Shown one piece after another: positions 13,148 to 20,499 of a stretch of 31,828 bases of DNA (within the stretch, counting starts at the first letter, position 1; each line of letters starts with the position of its first letter). Under the pieces are notes generated by a model, which did no database searches, was not told the DNA's origin, and saw nothing but the letters and a program-made list of their open reading frames with translations. The position numbers and the translations under genes were made by a program. The stretch is from a virus, in the IMG/VR virus record IMGVR_UViG_3300037344_000003, positions 1-31,828 of that record, one strand, 5' to 3'.

Positions 13148-13248
13148 CGCGCTTGCCATCCGTTGCAAGTTTGATCGCGCTGCTGTGCATCGACGCTTAC
13201 CACGACGATCTGGAAGAGCGCATGGCATCGAAAGGGAAACGCAGATGA
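13148..13248 (+). pseudogene. start-less 3' remnant of the 97-aa gene
   Basis: The last 32 or so codons of the gene at 9138-9431 are present, in frame and ending at the same TGA, but the 5' two-thirds and start codon are missing. The differences from the full copy in these codons that I can see are all synonymous. The stop still overlaps the start of the winged-helix-like gene that follows. Confidence 0.75.
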
Positions 13249-13640
13249 GTTCTAAATTGGACGTAATCACAGACAACGCATTCAAGTTGGCGTCGATGGC
13301 CACTGCAAACGAGGGTCACATTGCGAGGGTCATCCGCCGCCACGAACTTGCAGACGGCCACCGCAGGCTGTTGCCTTCATCGCCTGACCGATCCGAACTT
13401 GAGCGACAATCGGTCCAGCGCGTCGCCGAAGCCGCCGTGCTAAAATTCCTGCGGACGTGCAAAGACGGCATTTCAACGCAGCGCGCTATGCAGGACGCCT
13501 TGGTCGGCATCATCCGCCCAGCGTCGGTTCAGAACGCTTTGCGCAATCTAAACGGGGCCGCTGGCTTTATCCGCAAGCACGTTTCATCAACAGGCAATCG
13601 CAACTGGTATGAACTGACAGACAAGGGCCGCAGATCATGA
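13245..13640 (+). CDS. winged-helix-like DNA-binding protein (copy 2)
   Basis: A 131-residue paralogue of the protein at 9428-9820. The N-terminal helices and the C-terminal wing (NRNWYELTDKGRRS) are nearly identical; the middle has drifted (for example LPSSPDRSELERQ against MPKTPDRTEVERQ). It keeps a full reading frame, so both regulators are probably made. They may bind overlapping operators or form mixed dimers. It overlaps the zinc-finger gene that follows (ATGA). Confidence 0.72.
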   Translation: MSSKLDVITDNAFKLASMATANEGHIARVIRRHELADGHRRLLPSSPDRSELERQSVQRVAEAAVLKFLRTCKDGISTQRAMQDALVGIIRPASVQNALRNLNGAAGFIRKHVSSTGNRNWYELTDKGRRS

Positions 13641-13813
13641 GCAAGAAACGCAGTTTCCGTTGCCCCGAATGCTGGCGCTGCTATTCAAACGCGGCAGCCG
13701 TAGATCGGCACCGCACAAAAATGGATGGCCGCTGCATCGACAGCGCGCCCGTCTACGTTGTTGACAGGATTAAACACGAACGGGCAAAGATTGCCGCAGG
13801 AGATGACCAATGA
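13637..13813 (+). CDS. small zinc-finger protein (58 aa)
   Basis: A 58-residue protein with a C2HC-type finger: C9 and C12 (CPEC), a tyrosine and hydrophobic core (CYSNAAAVDRH), H25 and C33. A charged helix follows (RIKHERAKIAAGDDQ). It starts at the point in repeat A where the Mom-like gene starts in the other copy, and the two proteins share their first three residues (MSK). It may bind nucleic acid. Both ends overlap neighbours by four bases (ATGA), which supports translation. Confidence 0.7.
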   Translation: MSKKRSFRCPECWRCYSNAAAVDRHRTKMDGRCIDSAPVYVVDRIKHERAKIAAGDDQ

Positions 13814-14028
13814 CCACATTCTTCACAATATTATTGATCCATATCGGCGCTACAACGTACACGGTTACGCTGCCGTCGCAGGCGGAATGCTCGGATGCGC
13901 TGCTGATTGTCAGCGATGCGCGCCACGAACTGTCAGCAATGGGCGACGGGGGCGAGGTCTGGGCGCAATGCCACCGAACAAATCTTTTGTCAGCGTCCAT
14001 GCGGCCCCGTGCGCGAGGTGACTTGTGA
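13810..14028 (+). CDS. small hypothetical protein, possible signal peptide (72 aa)
   Basis: A 72-residue protein whose start (MTTFFTILLIHIGATTYTVT) resembles a short signal peptide or membrane anchor, with two cysteines later (AEC and AQC) and a basic end (SMRPRARGDL). GGAG lies before the ATG, which overlaps the zinc-finger stop. It may be exported to the periplasm. No family is recognised. Its stop overlaps the first bases of the second B repeat. Confidence 0.65.
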   Translation: MTTFFTILLIHIGATTYTVTLPSQAECSDALLIVSDARHELSAMGDGGEVWAQCHRTNLLSASMRPRARGDL

Positions 14029-14032
14029 TCGT

Positions 14033-14119
14033 GTGGGGCGGGCGGGCTTAGAAAACGGACTGTAGCGCAGTAACCAGCAAGCGCACCAACATCAACCAAG
14101 GTTGAAATATTCGCCCCAC
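14033..14119 (+). ncRNA. candidate structured RNA B, copy 2 (tRNA 5'-half-like)
   Basis: Same 87-nt length as the element at 10597-10683, with exact closing stem GTGGGGCG/CGCCCCAC and identical D-arm-like core. The homology extends about six bases further upstream. Differences at two positions fall in the loop of the CAAC/GTTG hairpin and leave the stem intact. No protein gene with a good ribosome binding site uses this copy, which favours a function as RNA or DNA site. Confidence 0.45.
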
Positions 14120-14161
14120 TTCGACCGTATAACAACAACGCAAAATGAGGAACAGCACAAA

Positions 14162-14437
14162 ATGGACAGATCAACAGTTTTAAAGCAAGCCGAGCAATGC
14201 GTCACCCATGATCGCGCCGCGACACATGGCGACGCAGAAGACAGCTTCGCCAGCATCGCAGCGCTGTGGGAATGGTGGATGATCCACCGCGACGACGGCC
14301 CGCTGGACGCATACGATGTGGCAATGATGATGTCGTTGTTCAAGCACGCCCGCGCAGCGTCAAACAAAGAACACAGCGACAACTTTGTGGATGCGTGTGG
14401 ATATCTGGCATTGGCATCAGAAATGACCTACAGCTAA
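14162..14437 (+). CDS. DUF6378-like phage protein (91 aa)
   Basis: A 91-residue helical protein with GAGGAAC before the ATG at 14162. The layout is that of a small domain common in phages (DUF6378-like): RAATHGDAEDSFASIAALW, then AYDVAMMMSLFKHARAAS, then DNFVDACGYLALA. The repeated His/Asp/Glu pairs resemble an all-alpha MazG-like nucleotide-hydrolase scaffold, but activity is unknown. It is the last gene of the plus arm and its end overlaps the end of the oppositely directed nuclease gene by 21 bases. Confidence 0.75.
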   Translation: MDRSTVLKQAEQCVTHDRAATHGDAEDSFASIAALWEWWMIHRDDGPLDAYDVAMMMSLFKHARAASNKEHSDNFVDACGYLALASEMTYS

Positions 14438-14791
14438 CTCTCGCAACGACGCAGATTGGGCGGCGGGCGTAAAGTCTGCCGTCCTGAGCGTCATGTGCTT
14501 GCAGTTTAGTCTGGCATCGTCGCCGCGCATAAATAAAACTAGACCGAGCGGCAGCGCGTAAAGGCCCCACCAGTCGGCTTTTGACGCGCCGACATTAAAC
14601 CGCACGCGGCACGTGTTCGAAATTGTGGCGCATGTTTTAACCTCGACCGACGCCAGCGTGCCGTCAGGCCGCAGCGCAATCACGTCAAACCGTCCGTCCG
14701 ATCTAGTGGCCTCGCAGTTTGCACGCTCTAACAAGTGGCAGACGAAAAACTCGCCAGCGCGACCTATGTTGATAGCGCGGCGGGCAATCAT
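14417..14791 (-). CDS. PD-(D/E)XK nuclease-like protein (124 aa)
   Basis: A 124-residue protein with a restriction-nuclease-like core: Glu in GRAGEFFVCHLLE, Asp in GRFDVIALRPDG, and E-x-K in ASVEVKT. This is the pattern of group I intron-type and Holliday junction nuclease-like PD-(D/E)XK domains. It is the last gene of the minus arm, directly behind the spanin genes (ATGA overlap), which is an odd place for a nuclease. Possible roles are host DNA breakdown or branch resolution before packaging. Its 3' end overlaps the last plus-arm gene. Confidence 0.75.
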   Translation of the reverse strand: MIARRAINIGRAGEFFVCHLLERANCEATRSDGRFDVIALRPDGTLASVEVKTCATISNTCRVRFNVGASKADWWGLYALPLGLVLFMRGDDARLNCKHMTLRTADFTPAAQSASLRELAVGHF

Positions 14792-14997
14792 TTACAGAAT
14801 TGATCCCAAGTTTCGTTATTGACGACAATGCCGACTAGCAGCCCGCGATCCTGCACCATTAACGTGTCGATGGTTTGCTGGCTTTCAAACTGCAATGGCC
14901 GAGCCAGATCGCAGTAATTACCGTTTGTCGGCGTTTGGGCGCAGCCACTTAGCAGCGCGCTCGCCAAGGCCAACGTCGCCAAGCGTTTCGACGTCAT
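14788..14997 (-). CDS. outer-membrane spanin subunit (Rz1-like lipoprotein)
   Basis: A 69-residue lipoprotein. The start MTSKRLATLALASALLSGC is a type II signal peptide with lipobox LLSGC, so the mature protein starts at C19 and would sit in the inner leaflet of the outer membrane. Most of the gene lies out of frame inside the i-spanin gene, the classic Rz/Rz1 nesting, though its end extends past it. Mature length of about 50 residues fits o-spanins. Together the two subunits join inner and outer membranes at the end of lysis. A start 30 bases upstream is less likely because it breaks the signal peptide. Confidence 0.85.
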   Translation of the reverse strand: MTSKRLATLALASALLSGCAQTPTNGNYCDLARPLQFESQQTIDTLMVQDRGLLVGIVVNNETWDQFCK

Positions 14998-15157
14998 GCT
15001 CAATCTCCATTTTGCGCAGCGCCGCATCCAATCTATCAGACGCGATCTGCTTGTCGATTTCTGCCAGCTTGGCGTCAGCGTATGCAGACCGCCAGCGGAA
15101 TAGGCCAGCGACGAATGCCAGCCCGACGAATATGTACAATTGCAGGCGCAGGGTCAT
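14918..15157 (-). CDS. inner-membrane spanin subunit (Rz-like)
   Basis: A 79-residue protein with an N-terminal membrane helix (LYIFVGLAFVAGLF) followed by an alpha-helical, charged periplasmic part (AEIDKQIASDRLDAALRKME). This is the i-spanin plan, although shorter than lambda Rz. The ATG at 15157 overlaps the amidase stop (ATGA). The lipoprotein gene begins inside it in another frame. It should complete lysis of the outer membrane after amidase has opened the cell wall. Confidence 0.82.
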   Translation of the reverse strand: MTLRLQLYIFVGLAFVAGLFRWRSAYADAKLAEIDKQIASDRLDAALRKMEIEHDVETLGDVGLGERAAKWLRPNADKR

Positions 15158-15834
15158 CGCTGGCCTCCCGCCCATTTGCGCAGACGTTCGCGCAAGATAA
15201 ACATTGCCAGCGCGCCGATTACAAAACAGCCCACCAGCGCAATTATTTGCGCAGCACCGTCCAGCGAGTTTAACGCCGCTACAGCGCCGCCAACTGCTGT
15301 TGCACCCTGCACGACACTAGATTGCACCGTGCGGCTCTGTGCGGCGCTGGTGCGGCCCTGCTGCCCGTCTGAGACAAGCGTGGCGCGGTGTGAAGACTTT
15401 TGGCCCGCCATCCAGTCGGGGACGGCGAATGTCGGACACGCTTTTAACGCGTATTGATTGTGGCCCGACACCTTGTCGATGGTCGGGAACCGCTCGCGCA
15501 AGTCAACGATAAGCGCAGCCAATGCCAGCTCTTGGTCCTCTGTGAAATTGTCTTGAAACTGATCCGACGCCGTGCCGCCCTTGCCGCCGAATAACGCGAT
15601 GCCGATGCTGTTGGCGTTGCGTCCTTTAACGTGCGCGCCTGCGCGGTGTATCGGTCGGCCCTCTTGTACGGTGCCGTCGCGGTCGATCAGGTAGGTATAA
15701 CCAACGTCTGACCAGCCGCGTTCTTCGACATGCCAGCGTGTCACTTCTTTTACTTTGGTAGAGGTCCGCTGACCCTTGCGCCAATCTTGCGGCGTGGCTG
15801 TGCAATGGATTATAATCTCGTTGATGTGTCGCAT
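15154..15834 (-). CDS. endolysin: amidase with C-terminal membrane segment
   Basis: A 226-residue N-acetylmuramoyl-L-alanine amidase of the T7 lysozyme type. H10, H125 and C133 match the zinc ligands, and Y46 and K131 the catalytic pair. The catalytic domain ends near residue 143. About 50 low-complexity residues (Ser/Gln/Val rich) lead to a hydrophobic helix at 194-214 (AQIIALVGCFVIGALAMFIL) and a basic end (RERLRKW). The tail would anchor the enzyme in the inner membrane, or act as a built-in holin or export element. It lies between the small membrane protein and the spanins. Confidence 0.88.
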   Translation of the reverse strand: MRHINEIIIHCTATPQDWRKGQRTSTKVKEVTRWHVEERGWSDVGYTYLIDRDGTVQEGRPIHRAGAHVKGRNANSIGIALFGGKGGTASDQFQDNFTEDQELALAALIVDLRERFPTIDKVSGHNQYALKACPTFAVPDWMAGQKSSHRATLVSDGQQGRTSAAQSRTVQSSVVQGATAVGGAVAALNSLDGAAQIIALVGCFVIGALAMFILRERLRKWAGGQR

Positions 15835-15840
15835 CTTGGC

Positions 15841-16077
15841 CTACTCCTTGAGGCTGCGCAGGATGTCTTTTATGTCCGCGCTGATTTCATCAAGTCGTTT
15901 ATCGGTGCGGTCGCGACTGTCTTTGGCCGACTGCAAATCCTCTTTGCGCTGCGCCCAAATGCGGTTGATTTCTGCCGCGTTGGCAATGCCGCGCGACTCT
16001 AACCGTGAAAACCAAACAACGGCGGCAACGCCTGCCGCTATTATGGCCCAGAGTTCGCGGATGCTTTCACCCATCAT
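15841..16077 (-). CDS. small membrane protein, holin-like candidate (78 aa)
   Basis: A 78-residue protein with one N-terminal membrane helix (LWAIIAAGVAAVVWF) followed by a long charged coiled coil (AEINRIWAQRKEDLQSAKDS and on). Directly in front of the amidase, it is the best candidate for a holin, though single-helix holins with a cytoplasmic coiled coil are less common, and a structural or antiholin role is possible. Start is one of two tandem ATG codons overlapping the fibre stop (ATGA). Confidence 0.65.
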   Translation of the reverse strand: MMGESIRELWAIIAAGVAAVVWFSRLESRGIANAAEINRIWAQRKEDLQSAKDSRDRTDKRLDEISADIKDILRSLKE

Positions 16078-17213
16078 GCGCCCTCAAGCTCGGATAAGCG
16101 AACCTCTAGGGCCTCGATCTTGGTTAACGCCTCTTGCAAGGCTGCTGTGAGTAGTGGCACTAGTTTGGATTTATCAATCCCCTGCATGTCTGGGACGGAT
16201 CGTGTTCCCATGACGGCTTCGTCTGTCTCGGTTGCAGGTGTGACCTCGTATTCCTCATCACGCATGGCGTCTTTGGTGCCAGTTGCACACTCTGGAACGA
16301 CTGCCTGTGCTTCGTGCGCAATGAAGCCATCGACACGGCTGTCGTCTACAATCCAAGCGAAGTTAACTGGCTTCAATGCCATGACACGTTCTGTTGCGCC
16401 TGACATTGGAATAACGTCTTTTTTGAGGCGGTAATCTGAGCTTTCGTTGAAGGCTGTGGCAGAACCTGTGACGGAGATTGAGCCCACCTGAGTGGCGTCT
16501 TTGTCTAACCTGAGAATGGTTCCGTTGGATGTCTTTCGGTTAAGCCGCAAAGGGTAATTTCCGTCCCTAGTGATTTCAGCAAGTCCGCCTGGGAACACGC
16601 CCAAACCAGGCTCTGCTACAATCGTAACAGTCTTACCCACAAGCACATTGCCCGTTGGGCCAATCCTGAGCCTCTCGGTTATTGTCCCCGCTGGTGGGGT
16701 GGTTTTGAAAACCATAGCGCAAGTATCGTTGTAAGTGGATGTTGAGTTTTCGATTGAAACACCCTGTGTGTCGCTTTCGCCAATAAGCAAACGCCCAGAA
16801 ACCCTTGTCCCACTTGGTAGGCCATCTTTAATTTGTATGGTTGGGGTGGAGCTATCACTGACGACCAATTCGTGTGTAGGCGCAGCAGTCCCAATCCCAA
16901 CATTCTCACTAGCATCAATCGTGATAGCTGTCGATGTCGCGTTGTCGTCAATGCCCGTTGTCGTGATATTCGCAAACGTTGGGCTTGATGTGGTCGTCAC
17001 ATCTTGGTTGATGTAAGAAATCCACGCAGAGTTTGCCTCGTTGCGAATTTTCAAAATGCTGGCGGTTGTGTCATACCAAAGCTGATTGGCGTACATTGTC
17101 GCAGGCTCGGTCGCACCAGACGAACAAGACGCAAGCGCCTGCAATGCTGAATTAAGGTCTGACCGCGTTGCGGGGAAACCTTGGTTCGCGATGTTGTAAT
17201 CGTTCTGGCTCAT
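16074..17213 (-). CDS. tail fibre with S74 self-cleaving chaperone domain
   Basis: A 379-residue receptor-binding fibre. The N-terminus (residues 1-80) attaches to the tail; the middle is beta-rich, with Thr/Asn/Gly-rich repeats. The C-terminus from about 262 is an intramolecular chaperone of peptidase family S74: SSDYRLKKDVIPM holds the cleavage-site serine and the lysine/aspartate pair, followed by VNFAWIVDD, GFIAHEAQ and a coiled coil (LQEALTKIEALEVRLSELEG). Such domains trimerise the fibre, then cut themselves off. It overlaps the J-like gene before it and the membrane protein gene after it by four bases each. Confidence 0.85.
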   Translation of the reverse strand: MSQNDYNIANQGFPATRSDLNSALQALASCSSGATEPATMYANQLWYDTTASILKIRNEANSAWISYINQDVTTTSSPTFANITTTGIDDNATSTAITIDASENVGIGTAAPTHELVVSDSSTPTIQIKDGLPSGTRVSGRLLIGESDTQGVSIENSTSTYNDTCAMVFKTTPPAGTITERLRIGPTGNVLVGKTVTIVAEPGLGVFPGGLAEITRDGNYPLRLNRKTSNGTILRLDKDATQVGSISVTGSATAFNESSDYRLKKDVIPMSGATERVMALKPVNFAWIVDDSRVDGFIAHEAQAVVPECATGTKDAMRDEEYEVTPATETDEAVMGTRSVPDMQGIDKSKLVPLLTAALQEALTKIEALEVRLSELEGA

Positions 17214-20113
17214 GTTAGCTCCTTGCCGTAGCCCTTAGCTACATAATCAAACGTCAGCGGGTTTGTGCTGACCGACGCGCCCGTGTAAGTCGTAATTGTA
17301 AACCCGCTGCGGCTTTTGCTGCTTATAGCATACCTGTCGCCGTCTGCCAATGATGCCGACACGCCGATGGCAGGGGCAACCCTGAACGCGGCGGGGAATG
17401 TCACCACCGACGTTCCGGTGTAGGTCAGGTCATCTTGTGCCTCGACGCGATCCGGCATGTCGATGCGGGCGCTCAATCCGCGAATGGCTGGTGTCGCGCT
17501 GTCACTGGATGTTGACATGATAACGCGGAACCGCACGGCCCGCGCCGCAACATCGCCAACAATAAAGTCTCGCCAGTCTGTCCAGTCTGGCGCGCCCGCA
17601 GGGTCGTCATTGGTTGTCGCAACCTGCGTCTTGGCCGACGTTGTGTCGAACTGCGTCGGGTCGCCGTCGAAGTCGCCCTCGCGGCTATCAAAGTTACCAG
17701 CCGCGCTGTCAAAATCTGTTGAATATTCAAGATAGCGAATGTCCATTTCTGTCGATACGCGTGAAACGCAAAGATACCCCAAGTCAAGATATGCCGCGAA
17801 GTCATAAATGCCAGTTGACGCCATGACGCCTCCAGAGCCGCCGCCGTCAAACAGTCCAACTTCGTCGTCGAAATCGCCAGACGTGTCGTCAAAGTCGGTT
17901 GACGTATCAAGCGCCAAATAGTTTACGCCGTCGTCGTTCAGCAAAACGACAGACGACTTCGCACCAGTGAACGCCGGATTTTGTGTCAAGGTTTCTATAA
18001 CATTAAGGCCGTCAATGTCGGCTGTGTTTATGTCCACGACAATTGACGCAAATCCACCGCTGACCATGCCCAGCTTGTCTACGGCTTTGATAAAATAAGT
18101 CCCAGTTTGTGCAGGCACGGTAATCGAATTTGCAGGGCGCGACACCTTAGCAACAATGTCGCGGGCGTTTTGATATGACGCGCCCGTTGTGGCTGTCGCG
18201 TATCTGATTTTGTAGTGCGATAAATCCAAATCGGCCACGGGGGTCCATGTCAAATGGACTGTGTTCCCGACCACGTTTGCCGCAAAGCCCTCGACATCCT
18301 GCGGCGGTGTTGCGAATAGCGTGGCATAAAAACTTGACACAGTTCGCCAAGGACCGCGAACGCCAAGCCCGTTGATTGATCGAGCGCGGGCGTCAAAATT
18401 GCCATCGGTCACGCCTATCGCTTCAAATATGTTGGACGTTGAGCGGCCCAGCGATATGAAGTTTGCGTCGCCCGTCTTGCGGTACTGCGCTTCAAACTGG
18501 TCTACTTGATCCGACGAACTGGTCACATCGACAAGCAACGCGCCCACAACCTGCTCGTTGACCAAACGCAACTCGGCAGACAACGACAGGCCGACCGTAG
18601 GCGCGACGTTGTAGGCGGGCAGGTTTGTATCGTTTGAAATGATTGCCTGCTCCTCAGCGTTCCAACCGTACGCCGCAGAACTGCTCTCGCGTAACGTCAT
18701 GCCAACGCGAACGCCGCCTGTGTCACTCAACAATAGCTTCCAAGATGCGACCTCAAATGTCTTCGCAGACCACCCGTAGTTGTCAATCGTCAGGTCGATC
18801 ACGTCGCCAACCTCGACGCCCATCGCAGCCAACCCAAATTCGGCGCTGAAAATCATCTGCTCACGGGCGCGGAACAATGTCTGCTTTGCAATCCGCTGCG
18901 CCCTTGCGCCGTTCGTTACCATTACCAGCGGTAGGTCAATCGTGTTTGCAATGCCGTTATCTTGCGCCAAGAATGCCGCGCTTGTGATTGCGGGATAGTC
19001 GGCCTCAATGTAATCGCTGTCCTCATCAATGAACTTGCCGACGACCTCGTTGAAAATATCGCGCCGCGAGTTGCGCGTTGGCAACGTGATATCCGACCGC
19101 AGATCATCAAGCGTAAATGATTTTACTGACGCCTCAAAAACTCCGACTTTCAGCTTCCACTTGCCGCCGCTGAAAAACAGCGTTCCGTTACATGCCGCAA
19201 TCATGTCCTGTAATACGTTGCCAATTGTTGACGCGGAGTTAACAACGCCGTCGATGGTATAACGCGCCTGCGTTCCCCCGCCAGCTTTTGCAACGGCTTC
19301 ATCGCAGTCGTTTGCAGCCGATGCAAAATATGTGTCATCAACTTGGCTGTCTGCAAGGCCATATTCCGAAGTTAGATAATCGCGGATGCACAGCGCTGCG
19401 TTTGCCGAGTGAGCTGTTGACGAGTCTCGCGGGTCAAAAACCTTTGCGCCTTTTACGATAGCCGTGAATGTTGGAACGCCGCCCGCGAAAACGTCTGCGT
19501 CGTATTTCATTCTGACGTATAGGTATGCGATGCCCGCCCCGATAAATTTACTATTTGCGCTGGTCGCTCGCGCCAAGCCGATGTCGGCTGACGTTTGCGA
19601 GCCTGTATATTTTTTGATGCGGATCGTTTTGCCACCGTCCTCATCAAGCCACCGCGCCGACGTAACGTCGCCGCTGCCGTCGATGCTGACAGTTTCGTCG
19701 TTAATATAAATTGTTGATATTTCGTCAACCGTATTTCCAGCCACGGCAATCAGCATGTGCAAGAATGTGTTGTCGGTTCCAGTGCTGTCGATGAAAGCAA
19801 TATTGCCGCCCTTGCGAACCGTGCCGTAAACGTATTCCTGCGGCCCAGTCGCACTCCGGCTGTTGACTATTGTGCCTCTGTTCTCAACGCCAGCAGCGCC
19901 GCCGCTTGTGCTTGGCGCGAGCGCACGCATGACTACCGAGGTCACGGCTGTTACTGCGATATATCCGACAACGTATGCGCCAGTGATGCCAAGAACCGAT
20001 GCAGTTGCGACCGCAGCGCCCGCCGCCCCGAACAAGCCAAGGATGGCCGCGCCTACAACGGCTGGCATTCGCGGCGCGGTTTCCCACATATTGAAACGTT
20101 TTTTCAAATTCAT
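17210..20113 (-). CDS. tail tip hub / host-specificity protein (J-like)
   Basis: A 967-residue central tail tip protein in the place of lambda J and Rhodobacter GTA g15. It starts with a Gly/Ala-rich hydrophobic region (residues about 15-65), as many J-like proteins do. PQEYVYGTVRKGGNIAF and the following part belong to the conserved hub; fibronectin type III-like domains follow in the middle (HLTWTPVADLDLSHYKIRYA). Two short FD-rich runs (DFDDTSGDFDDEVGLFDG and DFDSAAGNFDSREGDFDG) come later. The ATG at 20113 (ATGA overlap, GGAG) is chosen over the GTG two codons earlier. It contacts the receptor and the fibre. Confidence 0.85.
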   Translation of the reverse strand: MNLKKRFNMWETAPRMPAVVGAAILGLFGAAGAAVATASVLGITGAYVVGYIAVTAVTSVVMRALAPSTSGGAAGVENRGTIVNSRSATGPQEYVYGTVRKGGNIAFIDSTGTDNTFLHMLIAVAGNTVDEISTIYINDETVSIDGSGDVTSARWLDEDGGKTIRIKKYTGSQTSADIGLARATSANSKFIGAGIAYLYVRMKYDADVFAGGVPTFTAIVKGAKVFDPRDSSTAHSANAALCIRDYLTSEYGLADSQVDDTYFASAANDCDEAVAKAGGGTQARYTIDGVVNSASTIGNVLQDMIAACNGTLFFSGGKWKLKVGVFEASVKSFTLDDLRSDITLPTRNSRRDIFNEVVGKFIDEDSDYIEADYPAITSAAFLAQDNGIANTIDLPLVMVTNGARAQRIAKQTLFRAREQMIFSAEFGLAAMGVEVGDVIDLTIDNYGWSAKTFEVASWKLLLSDTGGVRVGMTLRESSSAAYGWNAEEQAIISNDTNLPAYNVAPTVGLSLSAELRLVNEQVVGALLVDVTSSSDQVDQFEAQYRKTGDANFISLGRSTSNIFEAIGVTDGNFDARARSINGLGVRGPWRTVSSFYATLFATPPQDVEGFAANVVGNTVHLTWTPVADLDLSHYKIRYATATTGASYQNARDIVAKVSRPANSITVPAQTGTYFIKAVDKLGMVSGGFASIVVDINTADIDGLNVIETLTQNPAFTGAKSSVVLLNDDGVNYLALDTSTDFDDTSGDFDDEVGLFDGGGSGGVMASTGIYDFAAYLDLGYLCVSRVSTEMDIRYLEYSTDFDSAAGNFDSREGDFDGDPTQFDTTSAKTQVATTNDDPAGAPDWTDWRDFIVGDVAARAVRFRVIMSTSSDSATPAIRGLSARIDMPDRVEAQDDLTYTGTSVVTFPAAFRVAPAIGVSASLADGDRYAISSKSRSGFTITTYTGASVSTNPLTFDYVAKGYGKELT

Positions 20114-20499
20114 GTCCACGCTCCGTTAATGTCTTCTGTCGATAGGTGTACCACACCAGAGCCGTTAAGGAAAACGGAAGTCACACCGCAGCAAATGCCC
20201 AGCGCGAACCCCGTCAAATATGGCTGCGCGTTCTTTGTTATCACCAGCGCGCCACGCGGCGGGAATCCCACAACCCGCGTCAGGCCAATATCCAAAGCGT
20301 CAGGCAATCTAACCGCGCCGAACGTTTCTTTCATCAACCGAGCGAACGCCTTTGGACCAAGGCCCGCATACTTGCCTACAAACTCGTCAGCGTATCCCTT
20401 GCCATGCATCGCCCGCCACGCGCCATTTGTAAAAGTAAAGCAATCATGCTTTCCAAGATCAAAACACTTGCCGCGCTGCGCCGCTAGATAATCATGCAT
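20110..20499 (-). CDS. DUF6950 / NlpC-P60-like tail protein (129 aa)
   Basis: A 129-residue protein in the place where gene transfer agents and many siphophages encode an NlpC/P60 cell-wall peptidase. KHDCFTFTNGAWRAMHGK holds the likely catalytic Cys, and a later His (GVVHLS) could pair with it. The rest matches the short DUF6950-like form. It may cut peptidoglycan during DNA entry or only assist tail tip assembly. It starts eight bases inside the gene before it and ends in an ATGA overlap with the J-like gene. Confidence 0.72.
   Translation of the reverse strand: MHDYLAAQRGKCFDLGKHDCFTFTNGAWRAMHGKGYADEFVGKYAGLGPKAFARLMKETFGAVRLPDALDIGLTRVVGFPPRGALVITKNAQPYLTGFALGICCGVTSVFLNGSGVVHLSTEDINGAWT

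Larger units (their letters stand above)
13148..13640 (+). repeat. diverged direct repeat A, copy 2
   Basis: Homologous to 9331-9820. The two copies bracket the Mom-like gene and the whole second recombination cassette. Recombination between them would remove about 3.8 kb. Confidence 0.9.

Noticed and set aside
13916-14077. 49-codon open frame running into repeat B, sharing its end with the 49-aa protein at 10480
   Set aside because: No ribosome binding site, and it overlaps the better supported 72-aa gene out of frame.
19757-20491. Long plus-strand frame (244 codons) opposite tail tip genes
   Set aside because: Antisense to two well supported tail genes and without recognisable domains.
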